DNA of 64,000 nucleotides from Physcomitrium patens. Taxonomy: Eukaryota > Streptophyta > Bryopsida > Funariales > Funariaceae. A model generated the notes under the pieces. It saw only the letters and a program-made list of their open reading frames with translations, ran no database searches and was not told the DNA's origin. Where the stretch lies: NCBI RefSeq assembly GCF_000002425.4, contig NC_037253.1, positions 16,095,420 through 16,159,419 of the forward strand. Direction: 5' to 3'. The position numbers and the translations under genes are program-made. This document shows, piece after piece, positions 24,001 to 35,870 of the stretch (the first letter of the stretch is position 1; each line of letters begins with the position of its first letter).

Positions 24001-24253
24001 TAGGAAATCTTGACAAGGGGGCTAGAGAGCGCCCTCCTCTTTTTTGTCACAGATGCATAAATTACTTTAGCAAATAGAAGTAACCAAAAGTAAGTAGAGT
24101 GTGTTAAATAAATAATATCTTTGTTAAGCAATGGTTATTTAAATTCATTTTGTATTTGTTTTATTTTTATTTTTTTGACTTTATCTCTTTTAGTAATACA
24201 AAGGTGCATTATTTTTTTGAAATTTTTGTCTTAATATATGTCTCTACTTGTTG

Positions 24254-24284
<31 letters not shown>

Positions 24285-24379
24285 AAGAGAGAAAGTATTG
24301 TTGATACTATTACAACCAAAACTTGCTACCTACTCAACATGTTTGGATATTCAAAAATTCTATTCAATAACTTTGTTGT
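24001..24379. other. AT-rich flank of the gap
   Basis: A slightly GC-richer patch lies at 24013-24035, directly after the gap, and a (TA)n run lies at 24254-24281. Nothing else is assignable. Confidence 0.4.
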
Positions 24380-24910
24380 GCCATAAATTAATCATAAAGT
24401 ATGAATTCTAAACTAAATATAAATAAAAAAATCAACACACTCTAAGGAAAGATGATGAATCTACATACAAATAGGTCAAGTTATCTGGCCCACCACAAAA
24501 GGCAAATGCAAGGATACAAGAGTAAGTTTAAAAAATCCTAAAGCTTTACTAAATTGTCTAAATCACCATAGCCAAGCAAACCCTTATGACACAAGCTTTT
24601 ATTCTCTAGAATCACACACAAGACTTAACTTAACAAGATTGTCAAGTCAAGAGCAAACAATATATTTACATAAGTTATAAAAATATTATTAGTATTTAAA
24701 AGATAATTTAAAATATATATATATATATATATATATTATAAATAAAATTAAAATATATATATTTTTAAAATTATAATGATTAAAAATTAAATTAAATAGT
24801 TAAAAATTAATCAAAAAAATATTAATCCAACATCTCGAATTCATATTGCTCCACCCTATGTGATCTCCACATGACTTAAATTGACTAAAAAGTGTACTTT
24901 GATGCTTTTC
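24380..24910 (-). repeat. LTR-like dispersed repeat, copy B
   Basis: Read on the minus strand, this sequence matches 35405-35870 on the plus strand. Shared landmarks in order are GTCATGTG, a doubled CTTGACTTGA/TCAAGTCAAG motif, TTTGCTTGGCTATGGTGATTT, an AGTGTGTTG stretch and CATACTTTATGATT. A (TA)n insertion at 24713-24738 interrupts this copy. Size and layout fit solo LTRs of a retrotransposon family. No internal domain was found next to it, but the gap lies just upstream. Confidence 0.6.
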
Positions 24911-26528
24911 GGCAAGTTTATTAGCCCCATATTTATTTCTAATATTAATCTAAAAAATAATAATAATAATAATAACTTTTAATATTTTTTGAACCCAATA
25001 AATAATTAAATAAATTTCACAAACACAATTATTTTAGTAGCTTAAGAACTTGAAAAGTTATTTCAATTGCCATATAAATATTTGTATTTTTAATAGAAAT
25101 CTAATTTTTAATGACAAACTAAAAATAATTAAAATATTTTATAGAAAAACTTACAAATAGAATATAATATGGCAAAAATAACACATTAAAGTTACAAATT
25201 AATTAAGATTGATTAATATGGTATATAAATAAATCAAATAAATGAATAGAATAGGAATTAAAACCAAGATATAAAATATTATAAAATAAGCCAAAGTTTT
25301 AGAAAATACAAGAAAGAAATATCAAAATATTATAAATTGCAAAAATTAAGTTTTTCTATAGATAAAGGATTTTGAATGAGATTTAAAAAAAATTACAAGT
25401 CAATGAATAATTGAAAATTTTCAATCAAGATATTCTAAGAAAGTAGTATTATGATATTTTCTTATACTACATGTGTAATAATAATTGATGATAAAAGTAT
25501 TAACATAATAATTTCGTATTCCAAATGACAATAAATGTTCAAAAGAAATATTATTAAAATAGTTCAAATGTTAAAATAATTGTGTGTATTTTTTATTTTT
25601 TAAAATATTTTTAGACATTTTTAGATATTTTTACTTTTATAAGAAGTATAAGTGTTTCTTTGGCTTAAAGTATAAATTTTATATATTTTTTTATTCATAC
25701 TATTTTTGTCTTTTAAATTTATTTTTTTAAAATATTAGCTCAAAATAATTTTTAAAATGTTTAGCTTATGATTTGAACTTTCTTATTTTATAAATTTTAT
25801 AATATTTTTTATTAATTGATATGAGTCTTTGAATCATACATTAGATTGTAATATATTAAGCAAAATTTTATGGTTATAGTGGTTGATAATTCAATTTCAT
25901 TTAAAATTAATATATTTATATTGATTTATCTAAATCATATTAAATCAGCTTAATTATTTTCAAAAATAGTTATAAATCCTATTATTATATTAAATAAACT
26001 TAAACCAATTTTAAAGTATTATATATATAGTATGTTTTCTATATATCTATTAATTTAATTTCTTTTTATTTATTATTATTTTATAAAATAAAATTAATAA
26101 GCTTTTATAAGAAAAGATATTTAGTATATCTTAAATAATTTAAAATATGTAATTGAACAAAAACAATACTACTAATAAGTCAATTAAATCGACAACCAAA
26201 TAATCTCATGATTTTTATAGTAGATTAGATAAAAATTAAGTTAAATTTTATTTTCTCTTGCGATTAAAGTAGATCTATTATTAATATTTTTTTTTAATTT
26301 TATGTTATTTTTTTAATCATACATATTTTTATTTATTTTATAATTTTAATTTTAATAATAGATATATTCTATCACTTCTATCTATCTTAAATATTTGATA
26401 TGTTGAAATTGGTAGAAGTATGCACACTTGTAGTATCAAATCAAAATAATTATATAGATAGAATTAAACCTAAGTTAATATGCTTGGGCTTAATGTGCAA
26501 CATTACTATTTCTTGTGAAGATAAGTAC
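24911..26528. other. AT-rich intergenic DNA
   Basis: Very AT-rich, with a short (ATA)n run near 24958-24975. No gene or transposon domain is seen. Confidence 0.55.
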
Positions 26529-26714
26529 AAATAGATAGATAGATTGATAGATAGATAATGAGATAGCTATAAAAAAAAACTTTATTATAATTTAACATAA
26601 AATTAAAAAATAAATGAATAAAACTTTCAAATTAGACAAAGTATATTTTATGTTAAATTATAATAAAGTTTTTCTTATAGCTATCTCATTATCTATCTAT
26701 CAATCTATCTATTT
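26529..26714. repeat. long inverted repeat (hairpin), MITE-like
   Basis: The left arm (26529-26603, 75 bases) and the right arm (26645-26714, 70 bases) are reverse complements except for a GATA unit gained in one arm and one or two base changes near the A run. A loop of 41 bases separates them. The arms start with (GATA)n and continue through ATGAGATAGCTATAA. Such a structure could be a miniature inverted-repeat transposon or a fold-back RNA source. Confidence 0.85.
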
Positions 26715-26743
26715 ATGATATATATATTTATTTATATAGATAC

Positions 26744-26860
26744 TTGTTAAAGCCACACCTCCCAATCCATCTCATAATCTATTTGTGCATGTCTCTTGTC
26801 TTCAATACCATTCCCAAACTTGTTCTTTTCTACCATCCCCACCTTATTCCAACTCCACAC
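26744..26860 (+). repeat. fragment resembling the end of the 57-62 kb MULE
   Basis: The 17-base string TTGTTAAAGCCACACCT occurs here and at 56914-56930 in the left terminal repeat of the Mutator-like element. In both places a TA-rich tract precedes it. The similarity weakens afterwards. It may be a lone end of a related element. Confidence 0.45.
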
Positions 26861-28654
26861 ATTTCTTTGTGTACATGTTTAAGGATGGTGGTGTGGAATA
26901 ATTAGGATTTAGTAGGTTTTCTAAGGTGTAAGAGTGGATATGGTAATCAAATGCAATAGAAATGTTGAGTGAAAATTAATTTAAAAATTAAATAAAATAT
27001 TTAGGTATTCATTCTTTTCATTCAAAATGTTTAGAAAGAATACGACTCTTGTACATGTTTTGTGTGACAATCTTTTTTTCAGCATGAACTTTTGGCTAGT
27101 GTAAGAAAAAAGAACATAAATATGAAATTTTATTTATTTATTGATATACATAATTGAGATTTAATCAAAGATATTATCATAATAAGCCATGTGCATAATG
27201 CATTGGAATAGTTGTTGCTGGAGGGGAGGTTCTTTTAGTAAAGTACACAATGATGAGGCTTTTTTCCATTGTCTATCTTGGCAATTACATTCTTTACAAT
27301 TTGTTTACTAATTATGGTGTCTCCCTAGCTTTGACTCTAATCTTGCTTGTACTTGCAGTTTAAACTCTCTTTGGCTTTGTGACTTGCACTTTTGTTGATT
27401 TTTAGATAAACATTGATTTCTAGGCAACAACCATCTATATATAAATCTCTTTATAAAACACATGGTTGAATGACTTAGCACAATTTTTGCTTTCTTATGA
27501 TTAAACTTTAAAAGTAATTCTTTGAAAAAAATTAACTAATTTTTTACATATTTTTTGTAGCAACAATATAGGTTCAACTAGTTTTTTTTAAGATGAATTA
27601 TCATATTGTAATTTTATAACTTAGACAAAAAAAAATAGAAATTTATTGTGACACTTAATACAATGTTTTTTTTTAAACCAAGGTATTCTATTCCTTAGTC
27701 AAGCATTGATTTGAAATTGTGACACATACAATAGGTCGAGTAAATTACCAATTTTCTTAAAATATGATGCATTACTAAAGTTGCACATGACTTAGTAGAA
27801 GTTTATCAACTTTAAACAGAAAGTCACAATCAATTATCAATTGTGCAAGATAGAAAACATGATTGACCATGTCCATCCTATCAAATTTTGGACTTACTAA
27901 ACAGCATCCAACGCCCATCATATGCTTTCAAAAGACATCTATCCTCAACCATTTTCTTCCCTGCAGTTCATTTCTAATTTGAATAGTTTAACATGGAAAA
28001 GGAACAGTGCAAAAAGGGGGATCAGTAAGAGAATTCAACAAAATTCAAAACTGCCTCAATATTGTTGCCATGTTGGCAATGGATTACATGGAAGCCTTGT
28101 TATAATATAGGATCTCAATAACTATCGTGTCCCAATCTTAAGACACCTCTGTTTCATGAAAAAGTTTAAACTATGCTTGAATTATTTATAGACATATGGA
28201 GAGGATGTGAAGAATACAACTTTTCTCCCCCCTAACAAGCTATCTCTAAAAAACAAACGAACCCAAAAGTGACCCCCTTATTCAAGTCGGTGTTCTTTAA
28301 GAGATTCTCCATTGGCATCCTTCTCTGACGACTACTAAGTAGTAATGTAGAAGTAGTTCAAAAGGTCAAATAGGGTTTACATGGTGTTTCCAGAAGTGAC
28401 AACTATCAATATACGGCATTCCGTTTCTGATTTGTTCACATGCACAATCCTGAACCGCATGAAAAAGATGGATCGAGGCATGATTTAGTGATGGACGAAG
28501 GGAATGGGTACACGAGAAAGCAATTACAACTCAGCTTGGTGAAAGGCGATGGACCCAGTCAATTGGGCTGGGGCCAAACATCCCCTAAAACGGGACCATG
28601 GTAATTGTTCTTCTTCATTGTATGAATTGATCTCGGGTAATCTTAACAAATAGT
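26861..28654. other. intergenic, nothing clear
   Basis: AT-rich to moderate sequence. A 62-codon plus frame at 27922-28110 has no recognisable features. GC rises toward 28.2-28.8 kb as the F-box gene is approached. Confidence 0.45.
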
Positions 28655-28756
28655 TTGATGTGCCCGCGCCTGCGGCCTACCGAGAAAATCGGCACCCGTG
28701 GCCGAGGGGAGCAGAGACCAAAGGGCCCTTGGCCGAAGAGAGTCCATTGGGCCTAC
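28655..28756. other. isolated GC-rich patch
   Basis: About 100 bases of high-GC sequence lie in an AT-rich setting, with short self-complementary pieces (for example GGCCGA with TCGGC, and GGGCC with GGCCC). It does not match a tRNA or any snRNA that I recognise. It lies downstream of the F-box gene. Confidence 0.35.
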
Positions 28757-29357
28757 TTATAATGTACTTCTAAAATAGAAAAATTCCTAAAATCAAATGA
28801 ACATGTGAGAGTTGCTAGCTACCTATTCACGTCCTGTGAACAGCATCCAGGAGCTATTCTGCAGTTGAGTTGAAAGACGCCAGTCTGCCAACTGTTGTCG
28901 AAGAAAAGCATAGACATCGTCAAGGTCCATGGACATGGATGAACCAACACGAGACAAGTATTCTTTTGTGCACTAAACAGGTTACAAAGTTTGTAATTCA
29001 AGAATGCGCAAAATGGCGTTACAAGGACAGCTCAGCATCACGCACATGTTTGTACATCAAACTACATGATTACTCGGATCGAATTCAACAAATTCATCTA
29101 CTACAGGATCTGCCGAAACTCTAAAGGTGTAAACTCTAAGCACATGGAATTTTCAGAAAGTAATTACAGGTATGTACTAGGTATCGACCCCATCTAAAAT
29201 TCCATGCCTGGATGTCAACTGCAAAATCTTAAAAGTACAGTCCCTGACTGCTTTATTGTTACGCAGACAGCAGTGGGAAGGATTAGAAAAATCTACGCTC
29301 ATACTGTTCTAAGATTCATCGTTTCAATATGGACACGAATACTGAAGAGATAGTACA

Positions 29358-31346
29358 TCATGATAGCATAGACACTTCAAAGTTCGTGAACTTATGAATT
29401 AACCCTTCGCCATTGCAGTGAAACCGTTGGAGACTGGTTTTAGAGTTGGTAATCTTGGCTACTTCTGCGACTGCTTCTGCCATTTCCTCATCTGTTAGCT
29501 CTTCCTCTTCATCATCACTGTCACTGTCCTCAGTCCAGCTTCCACCTGAAACAAGGGGTGGATTGGCTTAGCTGATACACTGAGCAGACAACTGAATGAA
29601 CGTTGGTCAATCGTTTCTTACTTGTCTACAGTATTAAACAGGAACAGAAAACGACTGCTGCAAACAGGACAGCTGAAAGAAACTACGGACAAAGAAATAC
29701 CTGTAGAGCACACTATGTCGGCAGAGACGATTTCCCCAGTGTATGGAAAGTGCACAGGAGTCCCTCTCGAAGGTACTGAGTGACGAATGATGAAATCTCC
29801 ATCCAAACTACATCGCAAGATACCATCAACACCAGTGACAGTCACACCGCGCACCTCCTCGGGCATGCCGCCATTTTCCTGAATCAACTTCAATACCAAT
29901 CTTTTCGGCACGACAGCAATTACACCAGAGGTAGTAACGTTGGCACCTATTTCTTGACCGTTGCGGAAAACCTCGAACGCGGTGTCGTCGTCATGAATGA
30001 TACAGCTGGTCCGCAAAATTGCACTCTGGACACCGCGGTAAGTCAGCACCAAGTCTTTGTGGCCAAACCCTTTCACGATCTTCCGGAGCTCAGAAAGCTT
30101 GCTAGCATTAGATTTGCCTTGGAAGAAAAGATGGAATCTGCGAATGGGACACAAAAAGATAAGAAACACGTAACATGTGCTCCTAAGCCAATGGGAAAAG
30201 ATCAGAGCATGGTTAGACACAACTGCTACTCTCAGCAAAACTTAAAATGCACATCGTGTGCAGTCGGGTCACTGGGTATCATAAGAGTCACCAAGCCGAG
30301 AATCTTCACGTACGGGAAGAAAAAAAAAAAAAAAAAAAAAAAAATCGTTCACTTCTCTTTGGGGACCAGAACATTGCTTAGTGGAGTAACTGTTGGAGGA
30401 AGCTTAAGGAGAAACCAAAAACAGGAGGAAACAAGATAAACTGAACGTACGGGTCCACAATGGTCACATCTCCTGAGAAATGAAGACTAGTGAGGGAGTC
30501 GAGCGGAGCAGCCTTCAATGAATCGGTCACATTCAAGCGCCAGTTTTCCACTTCCACAGCCTTTGCAAAGCCATTCTCTGCCGCTCGCCATGCCCACAAC
30601 GTATCCCGGGAACATAATTCTTGGTAGTGCTTATTCACCTACACGTTTCGGATGCAACTTAGATTAGTAAGCACGTAACAGGTTAAGACGATCCTCTAAG
30701 ACACAATCTCCTACAGACTTGTAAACACACCGTTTCATAATTTTAAAACACGCATAGCCGCGGTCTCGAACACCAGCGAACCCAAGCCTCAACTACACTA
30801 CATCAATGAATTACAAGCAAGGAAGCATATTACAGGACCGAGCTCAATGAGTAGAATTTTTCTGTAAAATGTGTTGAAGCGCATCTGCGAGAGGTCTAAA
30901 GATTTCAGCTGAGAAAACCATTTCCACAAATTCCCCGACGATACAATAAACACCAAATTTATACTACTCTGATGTTCGGTAAGCACCTGAGCCAGCCGGC
31001 ACAGGTCGGACGCGGACAACGACCGAGTGATTCGCTCGAGAAGGCAGAGCTCCAACGTATCCCATCCTCCTGACATTTTTCGGGCTGGCTCAACAAGCGT
31101 GTCAGACTTCTTCGGAGTGCCTGGTTCGAAAGAATCAAGCTCACTACATTCTCCGGCGGTTGAACTCGTCCCTCCTGTCTTGTCGTTGACAGGTTTTTCA
31201 AACGCTCGTTCCCCTGAGGCGCGAACCCTTTTACTCCGGGGAGCTTCATCGTCCATTTCTCTACTTCTAATAGATGACCGAAATGCTTGGTTACATGAGG
31301 TAACCAGAGAAGCCATAGTCTCAGCCAAGATAGGCATATCTTTCAT
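29358..31346 (-). CDS. F-box protein with an uncharacterised C-terminal domain
   Basis: There are four coding exons on the minus strand: 31346-30987, 30638-30451, 30137-29701 and 29545-29358. All introns have GT/AG ends and the phases agree, giving 390 residues. An F-box-like motif at about residues 94-137 is rebuilt only after splicing: exon 1 ends in SASDLCRLAQ and exon 2 continues VNKHYQELCSRDTLW. F-boxes recruit substrates to SCF (Skp1-Cullin-F-box) ubiquitin ligases. The N-terminus (1-93) is low in complexity, with a KRVR patch. Residues 184-328 form a folded-looking region with alternating hydrophobic strands and a conserved-looking RTSCIIHDDDTAF segment, but I do not recognise it as Kelch, LRR, WD40 or FBA. 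An acidic stretch follows at about 333-349. The first ATG in the frame is at 31346, and a stop lies upstream. The F-box call is good and the substrate is unknown. Confidence 0.7.
30320..30344. repeat. A25 tract in F-box intron 2
   Basis: A pure run of 25 A on the plus strand, read as T on the coding strand. It lies within the intron at 30138-30450, about 180 bases upstream of the 3' splice site. Confidence 0.95.
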
Positions 31347-32160
31347 ACCCCCGCTAACGAACACGGGAAATCGACCCCGCCAATAGAATTCACAAATTTG
31401 GTTGCACTAAGTCCCTAGGCCTTCTCTCAGGAAAGAAAAAAAAAAAAAAATCCCCCAGCGCCAGGCCACTCCACTTCCAATCCAAGACCGTCCTAAAACA
31501 ACACCGAAATGCTCTTCGTAAAACTCCGAATTCCACCTCAACGCCTATCTGATGTCAACTTCAAGCGAAATTCTCAGCGACTTCAAACAACGCTCCTCAA
31601 TATTCAGCAACAACCTCAAATCGCAAATACACCGAAACAGCCTAAAAAACCAGAACTAGTCTTGCACTCGCGTCACTGACATCAACCAAGCACGCTTGGA
31701 ATGTGTTCACAAAGACCAGTCGTGTACCAGGCTTCGAAGGGGCTCAATAACTGCGAAGGGGAGACGTTGAAGCTTGCGGCAAGGAGAAGAATGGACGCTT
31801 CAAGGGAGGGGTGCAAAGGTACTTATGGGCTGAAGGAAAGCTTCAAAACAGCAAACTATGGCAGGCAGAAGAGGCCTCATTTGAATCGTACCAATTGGAA
31901 TAGTATGTGTATGTGCGGGGGTGGGCCCGGTTCGGGGTCTACATCATCCAGATATGCCCAGATTCATTAATGGGCTTTTCTTTTACTATAATAATATTTC
32001 CTTTCCACTTTTTCCTACCATCGGCTTACTTTTTCTTTTCCTGTTAACTCTATTTTAAGTAACCAACCTTTAGTTTACATATATAGTTCTGATGACGTGG
32101 ATTACTAGCTTTCCATACCACTGAGGCTGGAGTTCGATTAACGCTTTAACTTCACATTCA
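31347..32160 (-). promoter_or_regulatory. 5' leader and promoter region of the F-box gene
   Basis: GC stays moderate to about 31970 and then falls. A poly-A run lies at 31437-31450. Plus-strand frames here (for example 31701-31970) have no domain and lie antisense to the presumed leader. The start site is not resolved. Confidence 0.35.
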
Positions 32161-33523
32161 TCCTCAATCACGGATGGATGAATTATGAGAATGAGAAGAT
32201 GGTCCCTTGGTCTATTATGACTTCGTTGTTCATCCTCCCCATTCATTCTTTATTATTCGTTCCCTTCTTTATGTTTATTTCTGTCTCCTTTCATGTATGT
32301 GAGGGCACATGTCGATATCTTTGCAGTAAGTTTAACAAACGTAAAAACATTAAGTCATAATTTTATAGAACGTATCCGTGCTCACTCCACCAAATTATTA
32401 TTCCGTTAAGGATTGAAGCCCTTTTGTATAATATTACTATTATTATTAATATGATTATGTTATTTTAAATATATCAAGCATTGGTTTGTTTTATGGTAAA
32501 TTACATAAAAAGGAAGGTGTGAGTGATTTAAGTATAACCCATTCCATTCCATTCAAGAATAAAATTGTTTGCATGTCAGAACCAACTCTATCATTCACTT
32601 TATTTTGACCCAAAAAATAAAAATGAATAATGAACTTGATTCTGACATGTAAACAACTGTAGGAACGTACAAACACCCTGTTAAAATCAGGTCTACTATA
32701 TTATAAAAAACGAGTATACATTTACAGTAATTCCACAAACATAGATCACAGCAAAGTCATGCTTGAAAAATGAGACGTTATTCCTTTACTGTAAACGTCA
32801 AATCTATAGAAACTTGTTGAACATCTACAAAAACAAGACAATCTCTGACACTCACACAGTAATGAAATCAGGAAGGTAACTAATCAAACGAAACACATTA
32901 AACAAGAATAGTTCGTCGTAAAAATTTAACAAAATACATATATATATATATATAAAAGCTCATTAGTAGCCTCTACAAATGCAATAAAGGGCCACAATTT
33001 CACGCATATGTTTTTTTCCCACATCCATCAAATGAATGAAATCGTATATTCATCCGTAATTCGAATTCTAAACCTCCGCGCTTGCCAGGGAGGGCACCTC
33101 CTCACCTATCATTCAAAACAAGCTCAAAAGCGAAGAGCCCGTCCAGTTAACGATGATAGATGGACAGATTGCGGATGAATGACGCTTCCATACTACTAAG
33201 AATCAGTTTCAATTCGTTCAATGGACGGATGAATTAATGGATGAATGAACGGGTGAATAGGTGGGTGAATGAATGCATGGGCTTGAAGGGGGAAAAGGCA
33301 ATGACCAAAATGGAGGGAGGCGGGTTTAGGGTATCCCTACATCCAGAATCTGTGCCCCAATACCGTGTGGGAGGTAGGTCTGGATTGGATTCGGCAGTGG
33401 ATGTTTCTCAAATATGGCTGCTGCTGCCCACTGTTTGAAGATACTGCTTCTGCTGACCCTGCTGCATGATACTATAAGGGGCCCCCATTAACTATGCACT
33501 TACTCCCTTTAGGGTCTTCGGCC

Positions 33524-33536
33524 GGGGGGGGGGGGG
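33524..33536 (+). repeat. G13 tract
   Basis: A pure run of 13 G following TTCGGCC. Similar C tracts occur at 38265-38280 and 41416-41429. Confidence 0.95.
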
Positions 33537-35364
33537 TGCAAAACCCAAAAAGCTATACAAGATTAAAAATATTAAAAAAAAGTCGACCGTCCACATCATC
33601 CTTTATTTATTACACTGTTATTGGAACCCATTTTATTGTAATTAATGTGGGCAGCAGCTTGTTGTTGGAGTTCTGAATCCAGAACACAGATTATTGATTT
33701 GAACTTTTGCTTTAGCCAATTGCAGAGTCCAGCGGGGTTCCATGGTTGACACGTGTTTGATGTAGGGTGAGTTTGTTAATTGGGGATGCTGTTGTTATTT
33801 TTGAAACAAAATTTGTGTTTAAGTACGTGCAAAGTGATTTTTGTGAATAATAGTAAATCTTCCTTTTAGCAATAAAAGTAAAAGATGAACCTTTCCTCCA
33901 TTCAATAATAGCAATGTTTAATTCAAAAATGTCACGTTGAAAGATAAATATCTTTTCTTTTTCCTTTTTTTGCCATTTTAGTGAAGAAACATTAAAGTAT
34001 GCGGCGTGCTCTTTATTTTTCTTAAGACATTTTTCGAATGGAGGCAACTAGGTTACCCACTCTTAACTATTTAAATTTTTCATTTATAAGTGGAACTACC
34101 AAATGTGTTAAAAAATAGAATAAATCGTAATGATTCTCTTGTAATATTCATATTTCAGGAGCAACTTAAAATGTATTCAGAAGATAGCAATAAACACTGT
34201 GGCAAGTCGCAATTACTTTAAAAACTATATGAATATAATCATTGTTTTCGAAGGGTACCCAAATCAATTACATTTTGCAAAATCTGACACATTTTATTTC
34301 CAGATCACTGCTATTATTAATGCAAAAAATGTTTAATTATGTGAAATACTCAAATAAACAACACCGAATTGAACATGCGTAAAAAAATGAATAGTATAAT
34401 AATTACTGATACTTGTAAAAAGTTATTTTTTTTCACAATAACCTCTAAGAATTAATATCAATAGTATATTGGTTATATGAACTTTACAAAATATACATTT
34501 AATCAATATTGATTTGCAAATTATTAGTTTTGAATTGAAATGTTTAGATGGTTCCAAAAACGAATGAAATATCAAAAACCAGTCGCATTTTAACAGTTAT
34601 ACTTTGATTGATAATTTTTAAAATAGAAACAGGAGATTAACGATGCATGTGGTTATATTTTTAAGTGCTAAATTCATTCAAATTGGTTGTTTAATAAAGA
34701 GAATCATTGTTTTGTATCCCTTTTTTTTTGCTCCCTATTTACTTCTAATTCTAATTTTTGATATGTTGTGTTCCTTCAATGAAAGAATCAACCACAGTAA
34801 TTGACAATTTTATGTATGAAAAGAAAGTATGGATATTAGGAAATAATATATATAGAGTGTGCACGAATGTAACTTATCCTCCGAAATAAGATTATACTTA
34901 TTTAGTGAAAATAACTTGTCCTCCGGAATATAACTCATGAAGATGGGCCATGGTATCGGTTACATATTTATAGCGATTTCAATTATAGGGGAATTGTTAT
35001 TTCAGTTATTTTTCTAAATTTCATTTGTATTTTCGTCTACTAATTCATAGCTTACTTATTTTGCATACTCTTCGATATTCAAAAACATCTTTGTGATTAC
35101 ACTGTTGATTTGGACTTGTTATCTTAAGGACAAAACTTTGCTCCATGCCAATGTATTCACAATTAAGCCTCGTCTAAGCAAAATGAGCACTTTGTATATA
35201 TATATATATATATATATATTAAGAAGAAATATTAGTAGAATTTTAAAAATGAATTTCGTATCATTTATTGGTATTACTTAGATTCATATTACGTATATTT
35301 GGTGATCTTTTGATTGGGTTCTTTAAAAAACTATTTATGTTTGGATTACATTGTTTTTTACTCA

Positions 35365-35365
<1 letters not shown>

Positions 35366-35400
<35 letters not shown>
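35366..35400. repeat. (TA)n microsatellite
   Basis: A nearly pure AT dinucleotide run directly upstream of LTR-like copy A. Confidence 0.95.
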
Positions 35401-35401
<1 letters not shown>

Positions 35402-35404
35402 CAT

Positions 35405-35870
35405 GTTGAATGCAAATACCACCATGTCATGTGATATGACATGGGGTGCCAAATCTCATCAAATGTATGTAGTTTAGTTTGATTAGTGGTTTTTCATCCA
35501 TTGAAATTTTTCTATTAGTTGACTTGTTAATGTCAACTTGGATTTAAATACTTAGGTGGAGAAAAACCACTAACTTGACATTCTTATCAAGTCAAGTCTT
35601 GTGAGTGATTTTTAGAGAGAGAACTTGTTGTAAGAGTTTGCTTAGCTATAGTGATTTAGCTATTTTAGTAAAATGTTAGGGTTTTCTCTATTCTTCACAC
35701 TTGTACCCTTGGATTCTCACTTTGTGGTGTGAGAGTTAGCTTGACTTAGTTGTTTGTAAAATTTTAATCTTTCCTTGAAAGTGTGTTGGTTGTGCATTTG
35801 TATTTGGTTTAGATTACATACTTTATGATTGGTTTGTAGTAATTGATGTGTTGTGTGTAATGATCTTTGT
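35405..35870 (+). repeat. LTR-like dispersed repeat, copy A
   Basis: This is the plus-strand partner of 24380-24910. It contains a possible TATA-like TTTAAATAC at about 35544 and the doubled TTGACATTCTTATCAAG / TCAAGTC region. No internal retroelement domain is seen on either side, so it is probably a solo LTR. The two copies are inverted relative to each other and 11 kb apart. Confidence 0.6.

Larger units (their letters stand above)
32161..35404. other. AT-rich intergenic DNA
   Basis: Mostly AT-rich. A GATGAATGAA-like repetitive stretch lies at 33215-33280, and a slightly GC-richer patch lies at 33290-33540 ending in a run of 13 G (33524-33536). (TA)n runs lie at 32938-32956, 35195-35219 and 35366-35400. 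No gene is supported. Confidence 0.5.

Noticed and set aside
23148-24131. Long minus-strand reading frames of 278 and 327 codons
   Set aside because: They run through the N gap. The residues are unknown and the openness is an artefact.
29780-30439. 219-codon plus frame opposite the F-box gene
   Set aside because: It lies antisense to exon 3 and intron 2, and it ends in a poly-Lys run from the A25 tract. The spliced minus-strand model explains the region better.
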